Shown one piece after another: positions 1 to 11,547 of a stretch of DNA of 64,000 nt. The notes beneath the pieces were generated by a model. That model made no database searches. It was not told where the DNA came from and saw only the letters and a program-made list of their open reading frames with translations. This DNA is from Panax quinquefolius. Its lineage: Eukaryota; Streptophyta; Magnoliopsida; Apiales; Araliaceae. The first letter of the stretch is position 1, and each line of letters starts with the position of its first letter. A program made the translations under genes and the position numbers. The stretch spans positions 148,347,991-148,411,990 of the forward strand of contig CM035160.1 of NCBI GenBank assembly GCA_020205615.1, given 5' to 3'.

Positions 1-2520
1 CTGCATTACTCGCTATATTCTCGCATCCCGAGAAGAAAAATGGAACAAAAAGAAAAGGGTGAGCTCAACTAGCCCAAGAAAAGAATATTATGACTAAGAT
101 AATATACAACAAATTATCGTTAGTCTTCAACAGGGAAAAATCTAATAGAATACAATAGACAACAAGTTTTAAATCAATATTCGCAGCGGAAATAATAATT
201 CATTAGAAGAGTTAAGTAGAGAATGTAAACTACTATCTTCTATGTATGAATTTAAAAGTTCATCGCTCATCTTTTATCCTGTAACATCAATCAATATATA
301 TCTCGGAATCAAATATTCATCTTTGCACTACAGCCAAAGATATTCATCATTAATTCATGTTCATCTAAACACTGCTCATCTTTGCACTACGGGCCAAAGA
401 TATTAATCGATCGATCATGTTCATCTCAACATCATTCATCTTTGCACTACGCCCAAAGATATTCATCAAGAAATCATTCATCTTTGCACTACGGGCCAAA
501 GATATTCAAGAATATCATCATTTAGGACTAAGGATGATGAAAAATATTTTAAAGGAAACGAATTCAAAGATGAAACAAAAGAACAATATTAAGGATTAGA
601 TTTTAAACAATCCAAGTTCAAAAATACTTCATAAGTAATCGTAGTGGAGTAAAATTCAAGAATGATCAAAACATGGATACAATCAAAGCTAGTATCCATA
701 ATAGATATTTTGGACAAAAAGAAGAAATTTCATTTTTCTATGAATAGTCTCGTATTATTATAGTCTCAGATATCGTGAATAAGAACTCTGACACCAAAAG
801 ATAGAAATTTCCCAAAAAAAATATCATCGAGCTTAGTGAATAGTACTAAGTGAATAGTAACTCATGAATAAGAACTCATGAATAAGAACTCATGAATATC
901 TGAAAAAAAGTTCCAAATTTGATAAAAATTTCCAACCAATATTTCGGATAATGATATTGAAGAAATAATATCATTTTCGAATAAAATAACATCCACTTAC
1001 TTGAAAGATCAAGATTTCTAAATTTGAAACACCTGGATATATAGGCTATGACTTGAACTTGCACCGTAATACTCAAAATATACTCAAAATACTCACAAGA
1101 ATACGCTCGATAATATTGAGAGAAAAACTTCATTTACATTGTAATTTTCAATTCTAACCTAAGCACCTATTTATAGGAAAATGCCGAATAACAAAAAGCG
1201 TAAAATTTAATATAATATTAATATATAAATTAAATTTTCCTACACCAACCTTCCAAGAACTGAATTCAGCTCATTCAACACACATGTGTAATACACCATA
1301 ATGAAAAAAACTTTTTGTTATTTAAAATATTTTAAACTTCCAAAAATCAATTATTTCAGAGCTTCGGAACTTCAATAATTCACAATAAATAGCCCTTTTG
1401 TCAGAAAATTCAAAACCCGCGATTTTTTATAGAAAATTCAATTCTCTACAACTTTACAGAAGAAAGTTTTTCGAAATTCCAAACAAAAATTTACCGAAAT
1501 CAACAAACGGACGATTTTACCGGCTATAATCAAATTTTAGTTAAGAAATGGGGTCCACCGACACATAAAACATGCTTTAAATATTTTTGGTAACAAAAAT
1601 ACTCCTCCTCCACATATACTCATATATCCCATATTTATCGTAAAAATATCATCATTATTATATTATTAAAATATAATAATATATTTAAATGAATTATTTT
1701 ATCAGAAAAAGATAAAATTTCAATTTTCAACAATTGTCACATTAAAAATTTTCTCCATCTATATCCACATAAAATCAATATTTTTCTCATCATATGAATC
1801 AATAATTAATTATTCACAAATAATATTACAGAATCACAATATTGACAACCAGGCAGTTCCTATGAAAGAGGGGGCTTTCCAATAAGAATTTCTCCTTACT
1901 GGCCCGCAATTAGGTGACCAAACCTCTCCTTAGACAGAACTTTCTAGACATTGCCAATAATGTTATCTAATAATATTATTCAGATAATATGAATTATTGC
2001 TTTGATAATGAAAAATACTATATAATGACAATTATTGAAACAACAACAATATAAAATATCAACGCAACAATTATTAAATCAATAAAATATTTGAATAAGA
2101 ATTATCAGTAACCATTATTGAGTAGTGCCTTCTTACGTAAGAATCAATAATTGGTGCAATACCGTAATCTACTTGTGTTTTAACCATTTAGTATTTTTAA
2201 TAATGATTAATTGATGAATAACTACGCCATTATTTTTAAACAACTTATATTTGTCGTTTTCTTCATCCAATCGCTTTTTTAGTTATGGGGCCCACAAAAG
2301 ATCGCTTTCATCGTGCATTTAATATTCCCCACAAAAAAGAATATTCCACGACCAAACAAATATTCCCCGACAACAATGAATATTTTATAACCACTTGCTT
2401 ATTTTGAAATATTTGCGTATTTTACCCATAACTATCCACATTAATCAAATCAACCCTTACTATTTCAAAATAATAAATAGAGAAAATTAAATTTCATTAA
2501 TAATAAGTTGGGGTCTTACA
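1..2520 (-). mobile_element. Family-B LTR, antisense, cut by the window start
   Basis: Read on the minus strand this is an LTR that starts TGTAAGACCCC (right edge at 2520) and runs out of the window on the left. It aligns along its length with the complete family-B LTR at 31019-33649 and lacks roughly the last 265 bp. Shared marks are the GGGAATATT motifs near its start, the hairpin pair at 1861-1902, a reversed TATAAATA at 1168-1175 and the short stem-loop repeats at 290-515. The right edge is followed by gag sequence, not by a polypurine tract. It is therefore the 5' LTR of an element lying to the left, or a solo LTR, inserted into the gag of the family-A element. Confidence 0.85.
290..515 (-). 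repeat. Tandem short stem-loop repeats in family-B LTR
   Basis: Four to five imperfect repeats, each containing ATCTTTG and CAAAGAT as inverted arms around a loop of about 10 bases (CACTACGGGC), separated by variable spacers with TTCATC and ATGTTCATCT. Equivalent arrays lie at 31555-31720, 40430-40554, 42490-42760 and 48320-48570. They lie downstream of the LTR TATA box in the sense of the element, so they would be transcribed. Confidence 0.7.
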
Positions 2521-2960
2521 CCTTATCTCTCATAAACTATGTTTGTATGCAGATGTTGTGAATAGGGCTCAGTTATTAAAGCACGATAATGAGTCAACCC
2601 AACCAAGAGAGAAGAACCCGTAGTCGATAATACCAGATGGTAGCGATCATCGACAAAGACAACAAACGTGGAGGGAATCAACATGCCAAAAATGGTAATC
2701 ACTTTGGTGGTAATCATGGCCATGACAATAAGAGTGGACATTTCAAGAAGAGGAGATTAAATAATGATGGAAAGACGTCAGCACTAGCACCTGTTGTTAA
2801 GGAATGAGAACGACTATCGGTCGTATGTTACAAATGTGGAGGGGAAGGACACATAAGTCCAAACTGCATGATGCAGTCCAAAGCATGTTACAATTGTGGA
2901 AAAGAAGGTCACCTAGCCCGATTTTGTCGTGCACCAAAGTCAAGTCCAGTTGGGATGGAG
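2521..2960 (+). pseudogene. gag C-terminal remnant with two CCHC zinc knuckles
   Basis: The remnant of the capsid/nucleocapsid region of a Ty3/gypsy gag. Its start is lost at the junction with the inserted LTR. Two zinc knuckles of the form C-X2-C-X4-H-X4-C, starting CYKCG and CYNCG, lie in one frame at 2826-2867 and 2886-2927; they would bind packaged RNA. The 2530-2650 part aligns with 44165-44290 of the element at 40555-49126. The knuckle frame differs from the protease frame just downstream, so a frame change separates them. That could be damage or a natural gag-pro frameshift; damage is more likely given the stops elsewhere. Confidence 0.8.
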
Positions 2961-3538
2961 GCATCAAAGGGTGTCCCAGACAAGACAAACCCGGTAGTAC
3001 AAGGGGAGCGTTTGTCGTAACCTCCCAAAAAGCGAGGAATCCGAACGAGGTGATCACGGGTAAGCTAATCATAAACTCTAGTGAAGTTTATACTTTATTT
3101 GATACCGGTTCTACCCATTCTTTCATTTCTCCTACTTGCGCTCAATGTTTAAATTTGACTCCAGAGAAATTAGACTTTGACTTATCTGTTGAAACTTCGT
3201 TGGGAGAAACCTTCATTACATTCACGGTTTATAAGTCTTGTTTGATTCAAATCGGTAACCGCAGGTTACCTGTTGATCTTATTTCTTTGAAAATACTTGC
3301 ATTTGATGTGATTTTAGGGATTGTTTGGTTAACTACTCATTATGCTAAAATTGATTTTTTTTGTAAGGTTGTTAGCTTTCATATTCCTAACCAACCTATT
3401 ATGCGAATTCAAGTAACCAAACCACTAAAATCAATCACTGTCATATCAAGCCATAAAGCTATTCGTTTATTGAAAAATGGATGTCAAGCTTTCTTAGCCC
3501 ATGTCACAGATTTAAATAAAATACGCCGATTTGAATGA
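2804..3538 (+). pseudogene. Retroelement aspartic protease region
   Basis: An open stretch of 244 codons whose first third is out of frame with the zinc knuckles. The real protease starts near [19 protein letters not shown]. The active-site motif FDTGSTHSFIS has its catalytic Asp at 3101, as in plant Ty3/gypsy retropepsins that process the polyprotein. The segment ends at a stop at 3538, before the junction with RT, which continues in another frame from 3531. The same protease is found on the minus strand at 36442-37228. Confidence 0.85.
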
Positions 3539-4292
3539 TAATTCTATTGTTAATAAATTTCCGACGTATTCCCCGAAGAACTTCCCGCCTACCCCGGAGC
3601 GTGAAATTGAATTTTGTATCGACCTTGAATCCGGTACAAAACCCATTTCCAAAGCCCCATATCGAATGACTCCTATTGAACTTCAGGAGTTAAAAACTCA
3701 ACTACAGAAATTGTTAGACATCGGTTTCATTCGTCCTAGTACGTCTCCTTGGGGTGCTCCTGTTCTATTCGTGAAGAAGAAAGATGGAAGTATGCGACTT
3801 TGTATTGATTATCGGGAGTTGAATCATGTCACCATCAAAAATAGGTACCCGTTGCCTCGCATTGATGACCTGTTTGACCAGTTGCAATGAGCCAAATTCT
3901 TTTCAAAGATTGATCTTCGTTCCGGATATCATCAGTTGAAGATTAAAACTAATGACATTCCAAAGACTTTGAGAACTTCCAGATGCGGGCATTATGAATT
4001 CCTAGCCATGTCTTTTGGATTGACTAATGCTCCTGCTGCCTTCATGGACATGATGAACCGAGTATTCAAGAAATATTTGGATCACTTTGTGGTCGTCTTT
4101 ATTGATGACATCCTCATATACTCCAAAACCCGTGAAGACCATGAGCAACACTTGAGGTTGATACTCCAAAAGCTTCGTGAAAATAAGTTATATGCCAAGT
4201 TGAAGAAATGTGAGTTCTGGCTTGAGGAAGTTGCATTCCTTGGGCACGTGATATCAAATCATGGAATATCTGTTGACCCGACAAAGATTTAA
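3531..4292 (+). pseudogene. Ty3/gypsy reverse transcriptase, interrupted
   Basis: RT blocks are clear: the thumb-proximal [40 protein letters not shown], then after a TGA at 3888-3890 [20 protein letters not shown] and the catalytic FIDDILIYS. The TGA replaces what is probably GGA in the family and the reading frame continues beyond it. A second stop ends the fragment at 4292. The enzyme would copy element RNA into DNA in the cytoplasmic particle, but two nonsense codons make this copy inactive. Confidence 0.9.
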
Positions 4293-4322
4293 GCAATTCA
4301 AAGTTGGGAGCAACCTAAGTCA

Positions 4323-4874
4323 GTGACCGAAGTACGTAGCTTTCTTGGTTTAACTGGTTATTATCGGAGATTCATAGAAGGGTTTTCTCGAATCGCTACT
4401 CCATTAACTCAGCTGACTCAAAAAGATACAAAATTTGGTTGGAGCGAGGAATGTGAAAAGAGTTTTCAAGAACTCAAGAGGAGACTCATTTCAGCACCTG
4501 TTCTGACAATACAATCTGGTTCGGAGGGATTTGTCATCTTCAGTGATGCTTCAGGCAAAGGGTTAGGATGTGTTCTCATGCAACATGGGAAAGTCATAGC
4601 ATATGTCTCGTGACAACTCAAAGAATACGAGAGGAATTATCCTACTCATGATCTAGAGTTGGCAGCAGTCATTTTTGCGCTTAAGATTTGGAGGCATTAC
4701 CTGTGTGGAGAGAAGGTGGAGATCTATACGGATCATAAAAGCCTCAAATATTTCTTCACTCAAAAGGAACTCAACATGCTGCAACGACGATGGCTTGAGT
4801 TGTTGAAAGATTATGATCATACCATCCAATACCATCCTCGGAAAAGTGAACGTGGTAGCCGATGCATTGAGTAG
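4323..4874 (+). pseudogene. RT connection and RNase H domain, interrupted
   Basis: It opens with the conserved [16 protein letters not shown] of the RT C-terminus and continues into an RNase H-like domain ([17 protein letters not shown], then [12 protein letters not shown]). An internal TGA at 4611-4613 replaces an Arg codon. A frame change at about 4855, inside the usual ADALSRR motif, ends the fragment at 4874. RNase H would remove the RNA strand during reverse transcription. Confidence 0.85.
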
Positions 4875-4882
4875 AAGATCAT

Positions 4883-6130
4883 ATGCGGCACGAAAGTGCG
4901 ATATTGTCAACGCAAAGGCCCATTTTGTATGACTTACAAAGGATGGAGATAGAGTTAAAGACTCCAGGGACCCATATGATGATGGCGAATATACGTGTAG
5001 AACCAACTTTAATCGATAAAGTTAAAGCTGCTCAAACTACAGACCTGGAGCTGATGCGTATGAAGAAGAAAGTGCAAGAATGTGCTATTCCGGAAGAAAG
5101 AATCGATGAAGAAGGAATACTTCGAGTCAACTCCAGACTTTGTGTTCCTAACGATTCTGACTTGAAGTATAAAACCATGATGGAGGCGCACAACACACCG
5201 TTTTCAATCCATCCTGGGAGTACCAAAATGTATCGTGATCTTCGACATACATTTTGGTGGAGCAATATGAAGAGAGAGATAGCAGGGTTTATCTCAAGGT
5301 GTCTAACTTGTCAACGAGTCAAGGCGGAGCATCAAGTGCCAAAAGGTCCATTGCAACCACTTGAAATTCTAGAATGGAAGTGGGAACACATTACCATGGA
5401 TTTCGTTACTGGTCTTCCCAAGGTTTCTCAAGGCATAGATGCGATTTTGGTCATTGTTGATAGATTGACCAAGTCTGCTCATTTTTTATCGATACGAGAA
5501 ACTTATATACTTGAACGTCTTGCTAGTATGTATATAAACGAGATTGTAAGATTGCATGGTGTGCCAGTATCCATAATTTTTGATCGAGACCCAAGATTCA
5601 CTTCAAGATTTTGGGTTAGTTTGCAAAAAGCTATGGGCACGAATTTACGATTTAGTTTGGCATATCATCCTCAAACGGATGAGCAATCGGAAAGGACTAT
5701 TCAAACTCTTGAAGATTTATTAAGACTCTGTGTCCTTGACTTTAAGGGAAGTTGGGACAAGTTCTTACCATTGGTGGAGTTTTCCTACAATAATAGTTAT
5801 CAAACAAGTATTGGCATGTCTCCATTTGAGGAGTTGTATGGAAGAAAGTGTCGTTCTCCAGTATGCTGGGATGAGGTGGGTGAAGCAACGTTGTTGGGAC
5901 CGGATTTGGTACATATGACTAGGGAAAAGATTCAAACGATCCGACAACGTATAAAAACCTCACAAGATCGACAAAAGAGTTATGCTGATCTTCATCGAAA
6001 AGACGTGGAATTCTATATTGGAGATCATGTGTTGTTACGTGTTGCTCCATGGAAAGGAGTTACGAGATTTGGAAAGAGAGGAAAGCTCAATCCTCGATTC
6101 ATTGGCCCATTTATAATCCTCGAGCAGTAG
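4883..6130 (+). pseudogene. Ty3/gypsy integrase (415-codon open stretch)
   Basis: The longest open part of the element. An HHCC zinc-binding region (HPG, then C-X2-C in CLTCQRV) precedes the DDE core. The first Asp is in MDFVTGLP (GAT at 5399), the second in FDRDPRF (about 5580), and the Glu in [22 protein letters not shown] has F where relatives have S, and DEQ replaces the usual DGQ; both look like point damage. The C-terminal part (WKGVTRFGKRGKLNPRFIGPF) leads to the chromodomain, but a TAG at 6128-6130 stops the frame. Confidence 0.9.
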
Positions 6131-6168
6131 AAATCGTGGCTCTATAGACTCGCTTTTACGCGCCAAGT

Positions 6169-6477
6169 ATGTCTCGTGTTCATAACATTTTGCACATATC
6201 TATGTTACGTAAATATGTGAAAGACCCGAACCACATTATTGAATTAGAACCAGACGAGGTAGATGAAGATTTAACGTATGAAGAATTACCTATTAAAATT
6301 TTGGATAAGAAGGATCATATTCTACGCTCCAAGGTTATACCTCAAGTCAAAGTTTTGTGGAGAAACCACGATGTGGAAGAAATGACCTGGGAGTTAGAAT
6401 CTGAGATGAAGTCAAAATATCATCACCTCTTCGATATACCAGGTACGTACCTTAATTTCGAGGACGAAATTTCATAA
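6169..6477 (+). pseudogene. Integrase C-terminus with chromodomain
   Basis: It starts with the conserved SRVHNILHISMLRKYVKDP and continues to a chromodomain-like tail (KVLWRNHDVEEMTWELESEM). It ends at TAA 6475-6477, just before the polypurine tract. In chromoviruses this domain guides integration to particular chromatin. It is separated from the integrase by one stop and a frame change near 6130. The same tail is present at 33661-33990 on the minus strand. Confidence 0.85.
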
Positions 6478-6487
6478 GAAGGGAGGT
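6476..6487 (+). other. Polypurine tract of family-A element
   Basis: The purine run AAGAAGGGAGG lies directly before the LTR start TGTAAG, the expected site for priming plus-strand DNA synthesis. The same tract precedes the LTRs at 33650 (minus strand) and 46387. Confidence 0.85.
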
Positions 6488-7082
6488 TGTAAGACCCCAA
6501 CTTTTATGAATAAAGATTAATTTTTCTCAAAATATATTTTTGAATATTATGGTGTGGATATAATATAATGTTATAGTTGTGGGTAATATTTACACATTTT
6601 TCAAAGTAAGCAAGTGGTTATATAATATTCGATTGGTCGGGGAATATTCGTTTTAACAGGGAATATTCGTATGACGACACAATCATTGGTGGACCCCACA
6701 ACGAAAGTATTGTCGTACTTAGAAAATGACAGAATTATCTTTTTATAAAAATAACGGCGAAAGTGTTATCGTTAAAAATGTTGAACTACCCGGTAGTAAA
6801 AATATACTAATACGCGTGGTTGCATATTAGCACACGGTATTGGTTATTGATGCTTACGTGAGAAGTCACTCAGTTATACTCAATTATTGCTACAAGAATT
6901 GTTTTGATCATATCTCTCTCATATTATTGATTCGATTATTGTCACAAAGATCATCTGCGTGATAATATGTTATATTATTAAATCAATAATTGAGACGACA
7001 AAAAGTTATTTATATTATTAAATTGCAATATTTACAATGTATAGAAGTTACATCGAATGAGGTTTGGTCATCTAATTGCGTG

Positions 7083-7122
7083 CCAATAAGGAGAAATCCT
7101 TATCGGAAAGCCCCCTCTTTCC
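7083..7122 (+). other. Conserved pair of stem-loops in LTR U3
   Basis: The first hairpin has 10-base arms, CCAATAAGGA and TCCTTATCGG, around a GAAA loop. The second, sharing the GG, has arms GGAAAG and CTTTCC around CCCCCT. The same pair is found at 1861-1902, 9561-9600, 32806-32845 and 49795-49840 (minus strand), and in weaker form near 41221-41260 and 47040-47085 (plus strand). Confidence 0.75.
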
Positions 7123-7664
7123 TGGGAATGACGTGGTTGTTAAATATTGTGAGTTATAATATTAATGATGAATAAGTTTATGTTGATTAAAGATGAAATT
7201 GATAGTTCCATTGTGTTGGAATTATTAGTATTAGTGGAAATCGACATTTATTCCGATATTAATTGATGTCTGGAAGTTTTACTTACCAGTCGGGTAATTA
7301 ATCGGATAAATGAGCAATTAATTGCTATTAATTCACATGATTATAACTATTTGTTCACATGTGTGTACTATTGATTCACATTCTTGTATTATTAGGGGAG
7401 TTGGTGCAAGATTGATAATACTTGCATGACTAAGTTAAAAATGGAGGTATAGATGGAGGTACTATACTGTAATTCATATTTTCACATGATTATAACTATT
7501 GATTCTCATGATTGAACTATTGATTCACATTATTTACTATTAGGGGAGGTGGTGCAAGTTTGATAATACTTACGTAACTAAATTAAAAATGAAAGAAAAG
7601 TCAAGGTATTGTCTTTGTAATATTTTGAGCCTCAAAATCGCGAATTATCGAAACTATATTTTTC

Positions 7665-7672
7665 TATAAATA
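7665..7672 (+). promoter_or_regulatory. LTR TATA box
   Basis: TATAAATA lies in the middle of the LTR. It is followed within about 100 bp by a CT- and GA-rich leader. The same box appears at 41789-41796 and, reversed, at 1168-1175 and near 32265. It is the likely start of the element transcript. Confidence 0.65.
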
Positions 7673-7854
7673 AAGCTCATTCTTCCTTCATTTCTCACCA
7701 ATTCACTAAAGCTTTAGAGCAATTATTATAGAGAAAAATTATAGAGAGAAAGAAGAAGAGAAGTCTGCTACCTCACTATTCCAATATCCGGCTTTCTTCT
7801 AAGGTAAGGGTATTATTCTTTCGTATTCATGAAGAGACTTATTTTCTTTCAATA

Positions 7855-8320
7855 CTGTAAGAAATTATTATTCCATTCTTTATTATTATGTTGGAATAAC
7901 TCATATCATGCTAAGTACCGCATACATGGTGAAATTCTTCATTATTCCATTCTTTATTATTCATTGGAATAACTCTATCTCATGTGCGATCTATCGCATA
8001 CCGTGAATTCTCGTTGTTATTCCATTCTTTATTATTCTCGTTGAAACATCCCATCTGCATGCGAATTACGCATGACACGGTTCCATTCTTTATTATTCTC
8101 ATTTGGAACATCTTATGCATGTGGATTACATACGACTTGGTTCCATTCTTTATTATTACATTGGAATATCCTCATGCATGCGGTTTACGCATGACTCTAG
8201 TTCCATTCTTTATTATTTTGTTGGAATAACTCGCCTCATGCGGATTACGCACGCTTTGGTGAATTCTTCTCGTTATTCCATTCTTTATTATTCATTGGAA
8301 TAACTCATACATGTGGATTA
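7855..8320 (+). repeat. Tandem TTATTCCA stem-loop array in family-A LTR
   Basis: About seven repeats of a core TTCCATTCTTTATTATT followed by TTGGAATA. The flanks TATTCCA and TGGAATA are inverted arms around a 17-20 base loop. Cores are separated by 40-50 bp spacers with a CATG-rich consensus. The homologous LTR at 37255-39215 has a longer array. Confidence 0.8.
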
Positions 8321-8957
8321 CTACATGCACGGTGAATGATCCTTCGTATTCATTCCTTATTAAATTATGGAAATGATCCGTTTATGTGGATTACTGCATG
8401 GCGGCGAAAATCCATTTGCGATTTCATATATTCTATTATACTCAAATTGGTTAAAATTTTGGCTTCTATACTCCATGAAATTAGTAGAATATCCTCGGAT
8501 ATTTGCGCTTCATCCAAAGATCTTTTCATGGAAATATTCTTCCGAGCATTCTTGAATTTTACTCCACAAAGCAAAGAATATGTCGACAATTTGGACGTAA
8601 TTGAGTTCAGGATAAATTAACTTATAAATCTTTAAAATTTATTCCTGAACTTGTTTTATTGAATTATTATGTCATTTTCATCATCCTCATGCTTATATTG
8701 TAAAGAAAGTCATCTTTGGCTTACGTGCATAGATGGACTTGGTATGATTATGTCCAGGGATCATTCGGTATAATCATGTAATGAGGACTCTATTTGAGGG
8801 TGGATATTGTCTGAAAGGCAATATTCCTGTTTAAACTATTAGCTATGTTTTGTCGTATATTACACGACGTTTGTATAATTAAGTTTGTATTTGTATTCTG
8901 TACCATGTATCTAGCGACCCAAGATAGGTGATGCATACCTGTTTTGGGGGTGTCACA

Positions 8958-9507
8958 ACAATAATAGTAATAAAGAAAGGGGGGACCATAGTACTCAGTA
9001 TAATTTATCCAGGACCAAATATACTAACTAATTCCACAAAAAAACATGCATGCATATACAACAAATAACTCAAAAAGTTAACAAATTACAGATGATATCT
9101 AGCAGACAAGGAGAAATTTACCTTAATCGGCACCAAATTAAGTATCACAGACCCCAATCGAAGGTGGGAACCCAGTAAATCACGAAGATCCAACACGAAC
9201 ACACTAACCCACACCCTATTTTCTTCCCTCTCTTGCCCTAGATATCACCACGATCGCTCGCTTCTCTAGCCCTCGATATCAAACTAAAATGAAATGAAAC
9301 AAAACCCTTATTGCATCTGTCATTTTCAATATATATATGAAGGGTAAATAAGTCATTAGCCAACTCAAGTAACGGAGTGAAGACGGAAAGCATTTATTTA
9401 CTTCAACTCAAAAAGTTGAGAGTTTAAATGTAGCTTTACTGACTACAGGTGGTTAAGTGGGAAACCGCCCAAACCCCAGGTGGTCATCTGAACTTAACCC
9501 TTAAAAA
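8958..9507. other. Non-coding stretch, possible transposon terminus
   Basis: No ORF. Read on the minus strand it has a C-rich leader-like part (about 9220-9290) and, near 9440-9490, phrases such as AGGTGGTCATCTGAACTTAACCC that look like the terminus of a DNA transposon cut off by the next LTR fragment. This is a guess from composition only. Confidence 0.3.
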
Positions 9508-10204
9508 ATTATTCATCATTAATATTATAACTCGCAATATTGATAACCGGATCATTCCCAGGAAAGAGGGGGCTTTCCGATAAGGATTTCTCCTTATTGG
9601 TGCCGAATTAAATAACTCTAACCCTTTTCCTCGACAGTAACTTTTTGTACATTGTCAATAATATAAATAATAATATGAATAAATGTGTTGTCTCAATTAT
9701 TGATTAAATAATATAAAATATTATGCGATGATAATCTTGAAAATAATTGAATCAATAATATGAGATACTTATCTGAACAACTACTATTGCAATAATTGAA
9801 TAAAACCGGGTGACTTCTTACGTAAGCATCAATAATCGAGATCTTTGCAATACCACGTATCTTCTTTGTAACAACAACGCGTATTCATCGTATTTTTATC
9901 ACCGGATATTTCAATGCTTTAATAAGAAAAGTTTTAGTTATTTTTATATAAAGGTTATTTCTGTCACTTTCTATATCCGACAATTATTCCGTTGTGGGGT
10001 CCACCAATGATTATGTCGTCATACGGATATTCCCCGACAAAAAGAATATTTCCCGACCAAACGAATATTTTATAACAACTTGCTTACTTGCAAAATTTGC
10101 ACATATCACCCATAACTATAGCATTATATCAAATCACACCTTATTATTCAAAATAATATTTAGAGAAAATTAAATCTTTATTAATAAAAAGTTGGGGTTT
10201 TACA
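9508..10204 (-). mobile_element. Truncated antisense family-A LTR
   Basis: On the minus strand it starts TGTAAAACCCC (right edge 10204) and matches the first 690 bp of the LTR at 6488-8957, including the paired hairpins at 9561-9600. It stops at about 9508, in the sequence equivalent to 7175, with no other LTR end. It is a broken copy in inverted orientation to the nearby full 3' LTR. Confidence 0.85.
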
Positions 10205-10677
10205 TTATTTCTATTTTTATTTCCATATCTCTAGGAATATTCTAGAGTGACTTGGAGATAAAGGTTTGTTAAGATATAAACCCGACTTGTGGGTTGAGAG
10301 TATTTTTTGATGAATATTATCTTTTTCGATTGAAATCGTATTATTTTCTGGTGGATTTTAGTTTGTGTTCTAAGAATTTACGCTGGTAAATTCTTTTCTG
10401 CTTTCCATTCTTTGTCAAAACTTAAAAGGGAACTAATATTTTATATAAAAATAATAATATTTTTACATAATCCCTGCCACACGTGGAAATATCAGTTTTC
10501 AACTTGAAAACGTTCGAGAACATCTTTTGTTGTTTTTTTTAGTAAGGATTTGCTTGGGAGGGAGTTTATAGATTGAGAGAAGAAAACAATAAATTTAGAA
10601 GAGAGAGACATAGTAGTTATTTTAAGAGTGGTAGAGGACTACGATAATGTGACCCCCTCTTACCATACTTTTTTGTT
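10205..10677. other. Non-coding AT-rich stretch
   Basis: No ORF, repeat or recognisable gene part seen. It lies between the LTR fragment and the LINE fragment. Confidence 0.4.
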
Positions 10678-11317
10678 TTGGCCATGGAAGTTCTGTCTTT
10701 GTCTCTGAGAAAAGACATTACTCTCCCAAGCTTCAAACATCATCGGAGAGCAAAGGCTAATAACATCACCCATCTTTGTTTTGCTGATGACTTGTTGGTG
10801 TTTTATAATGGGGACCTGGAATCTGTCAAAATATTTATGCGTGCATCTGTGAGTTCTCTTTATACTCTGGTCTGCAACCTAATTCTTCTAAAAGCCACTG
10901 TTTCATTTCAAATGTCCCGAATGTGGAAAAAGAAGCCATCTTGTTACTTGTGGGATACCCATTGGGCTATATTCCTATAAAAATTTTGGGGGTCCCCTTT
11001 ATCTCTTCAAAGCTGACATTCCATGACTGCATTCTCCTTCTTAATAGAATCACTGCTTGTGTTGCCTCTTGGACTAATTGCTCTCTTTCTTATTTTGGGC
11101 GGCTGCAACTAGTGGCGAAGCCACGTTACTTTCTGGGGGTAATTGACCCCACTCGAAAAAAATTTATTTTATAATATAAGGTAAATTTTAAAATTTTAAA
11201 ATAATATATATAAATTGACCCACTAAAATTTTAAAAATTTTACATTATACGAACCAAATTAAAAATTTATAACTTTTGTCAATCAAATTTTAATCATATA
11301 TATTACTCATATCCTTT

Positions 11318-11368
<51 letters not shown>

Positions 11369-11515
11369 TTTAAATAATAATCTAATTTATATTATTTTTA
11401 AAATAAAATAATAAATTACTTACTTATGAAACAAATTGTGATTAAAAAAGTTTATTATGAAATCAATATAAAGTGTATATATACCATATATTATTACTCA
11501 ATATATTTTATTGTA

Positions 11516-11547
<32 letters not shown>

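Larger units (their letters stand above)
2521..8957 (+). mobile_element. Degenerate Ty3/gypsy chromovirus (Tekay type), family A, 5' truncated
   Basis: The domain order is two CCHC zinc knuckles, aspartic protease, reverse transcriptase, RNase H, integrase and chromodomain, then a polypurine tract and a 3' LTR. The chromodomain and the order of domains place it with plant chromoviruses of the Tekay/Del group. The 5' LTR, primer-binding site and N-terminal gag are absent, because an antisense family-B LTR abuts the gag at 2520/2521. Several nonsense codons and frame changes show that it no longer encodes its own proteins. It may extend beyond the window on the far side of the inserted LTR. Confidence 0.9.
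6488..8957 (+). repeat. 3' LTR of family-A element (2470 bp)
   Basis: It starts TGTAAGACCCC and ends GGTGTCACA. From left to right it has GGGAATATT-type motifs near 6640-6670, a hairpin pair at 7083-7122, TATAAATA at 7665-7672 and a tandem array of TTATTCCA stem-loops at 7855-8320. The following 5 bp are ACAAT; the matching duplication cannot be checked because the 5' end of the element is missing. Confidence 0.9.

Noticed and set aside
10678..11174. Two small plus-strand genes
   Set aside because: The FADD motif and flanking LINE blocks show one broken reverse transcriptase.
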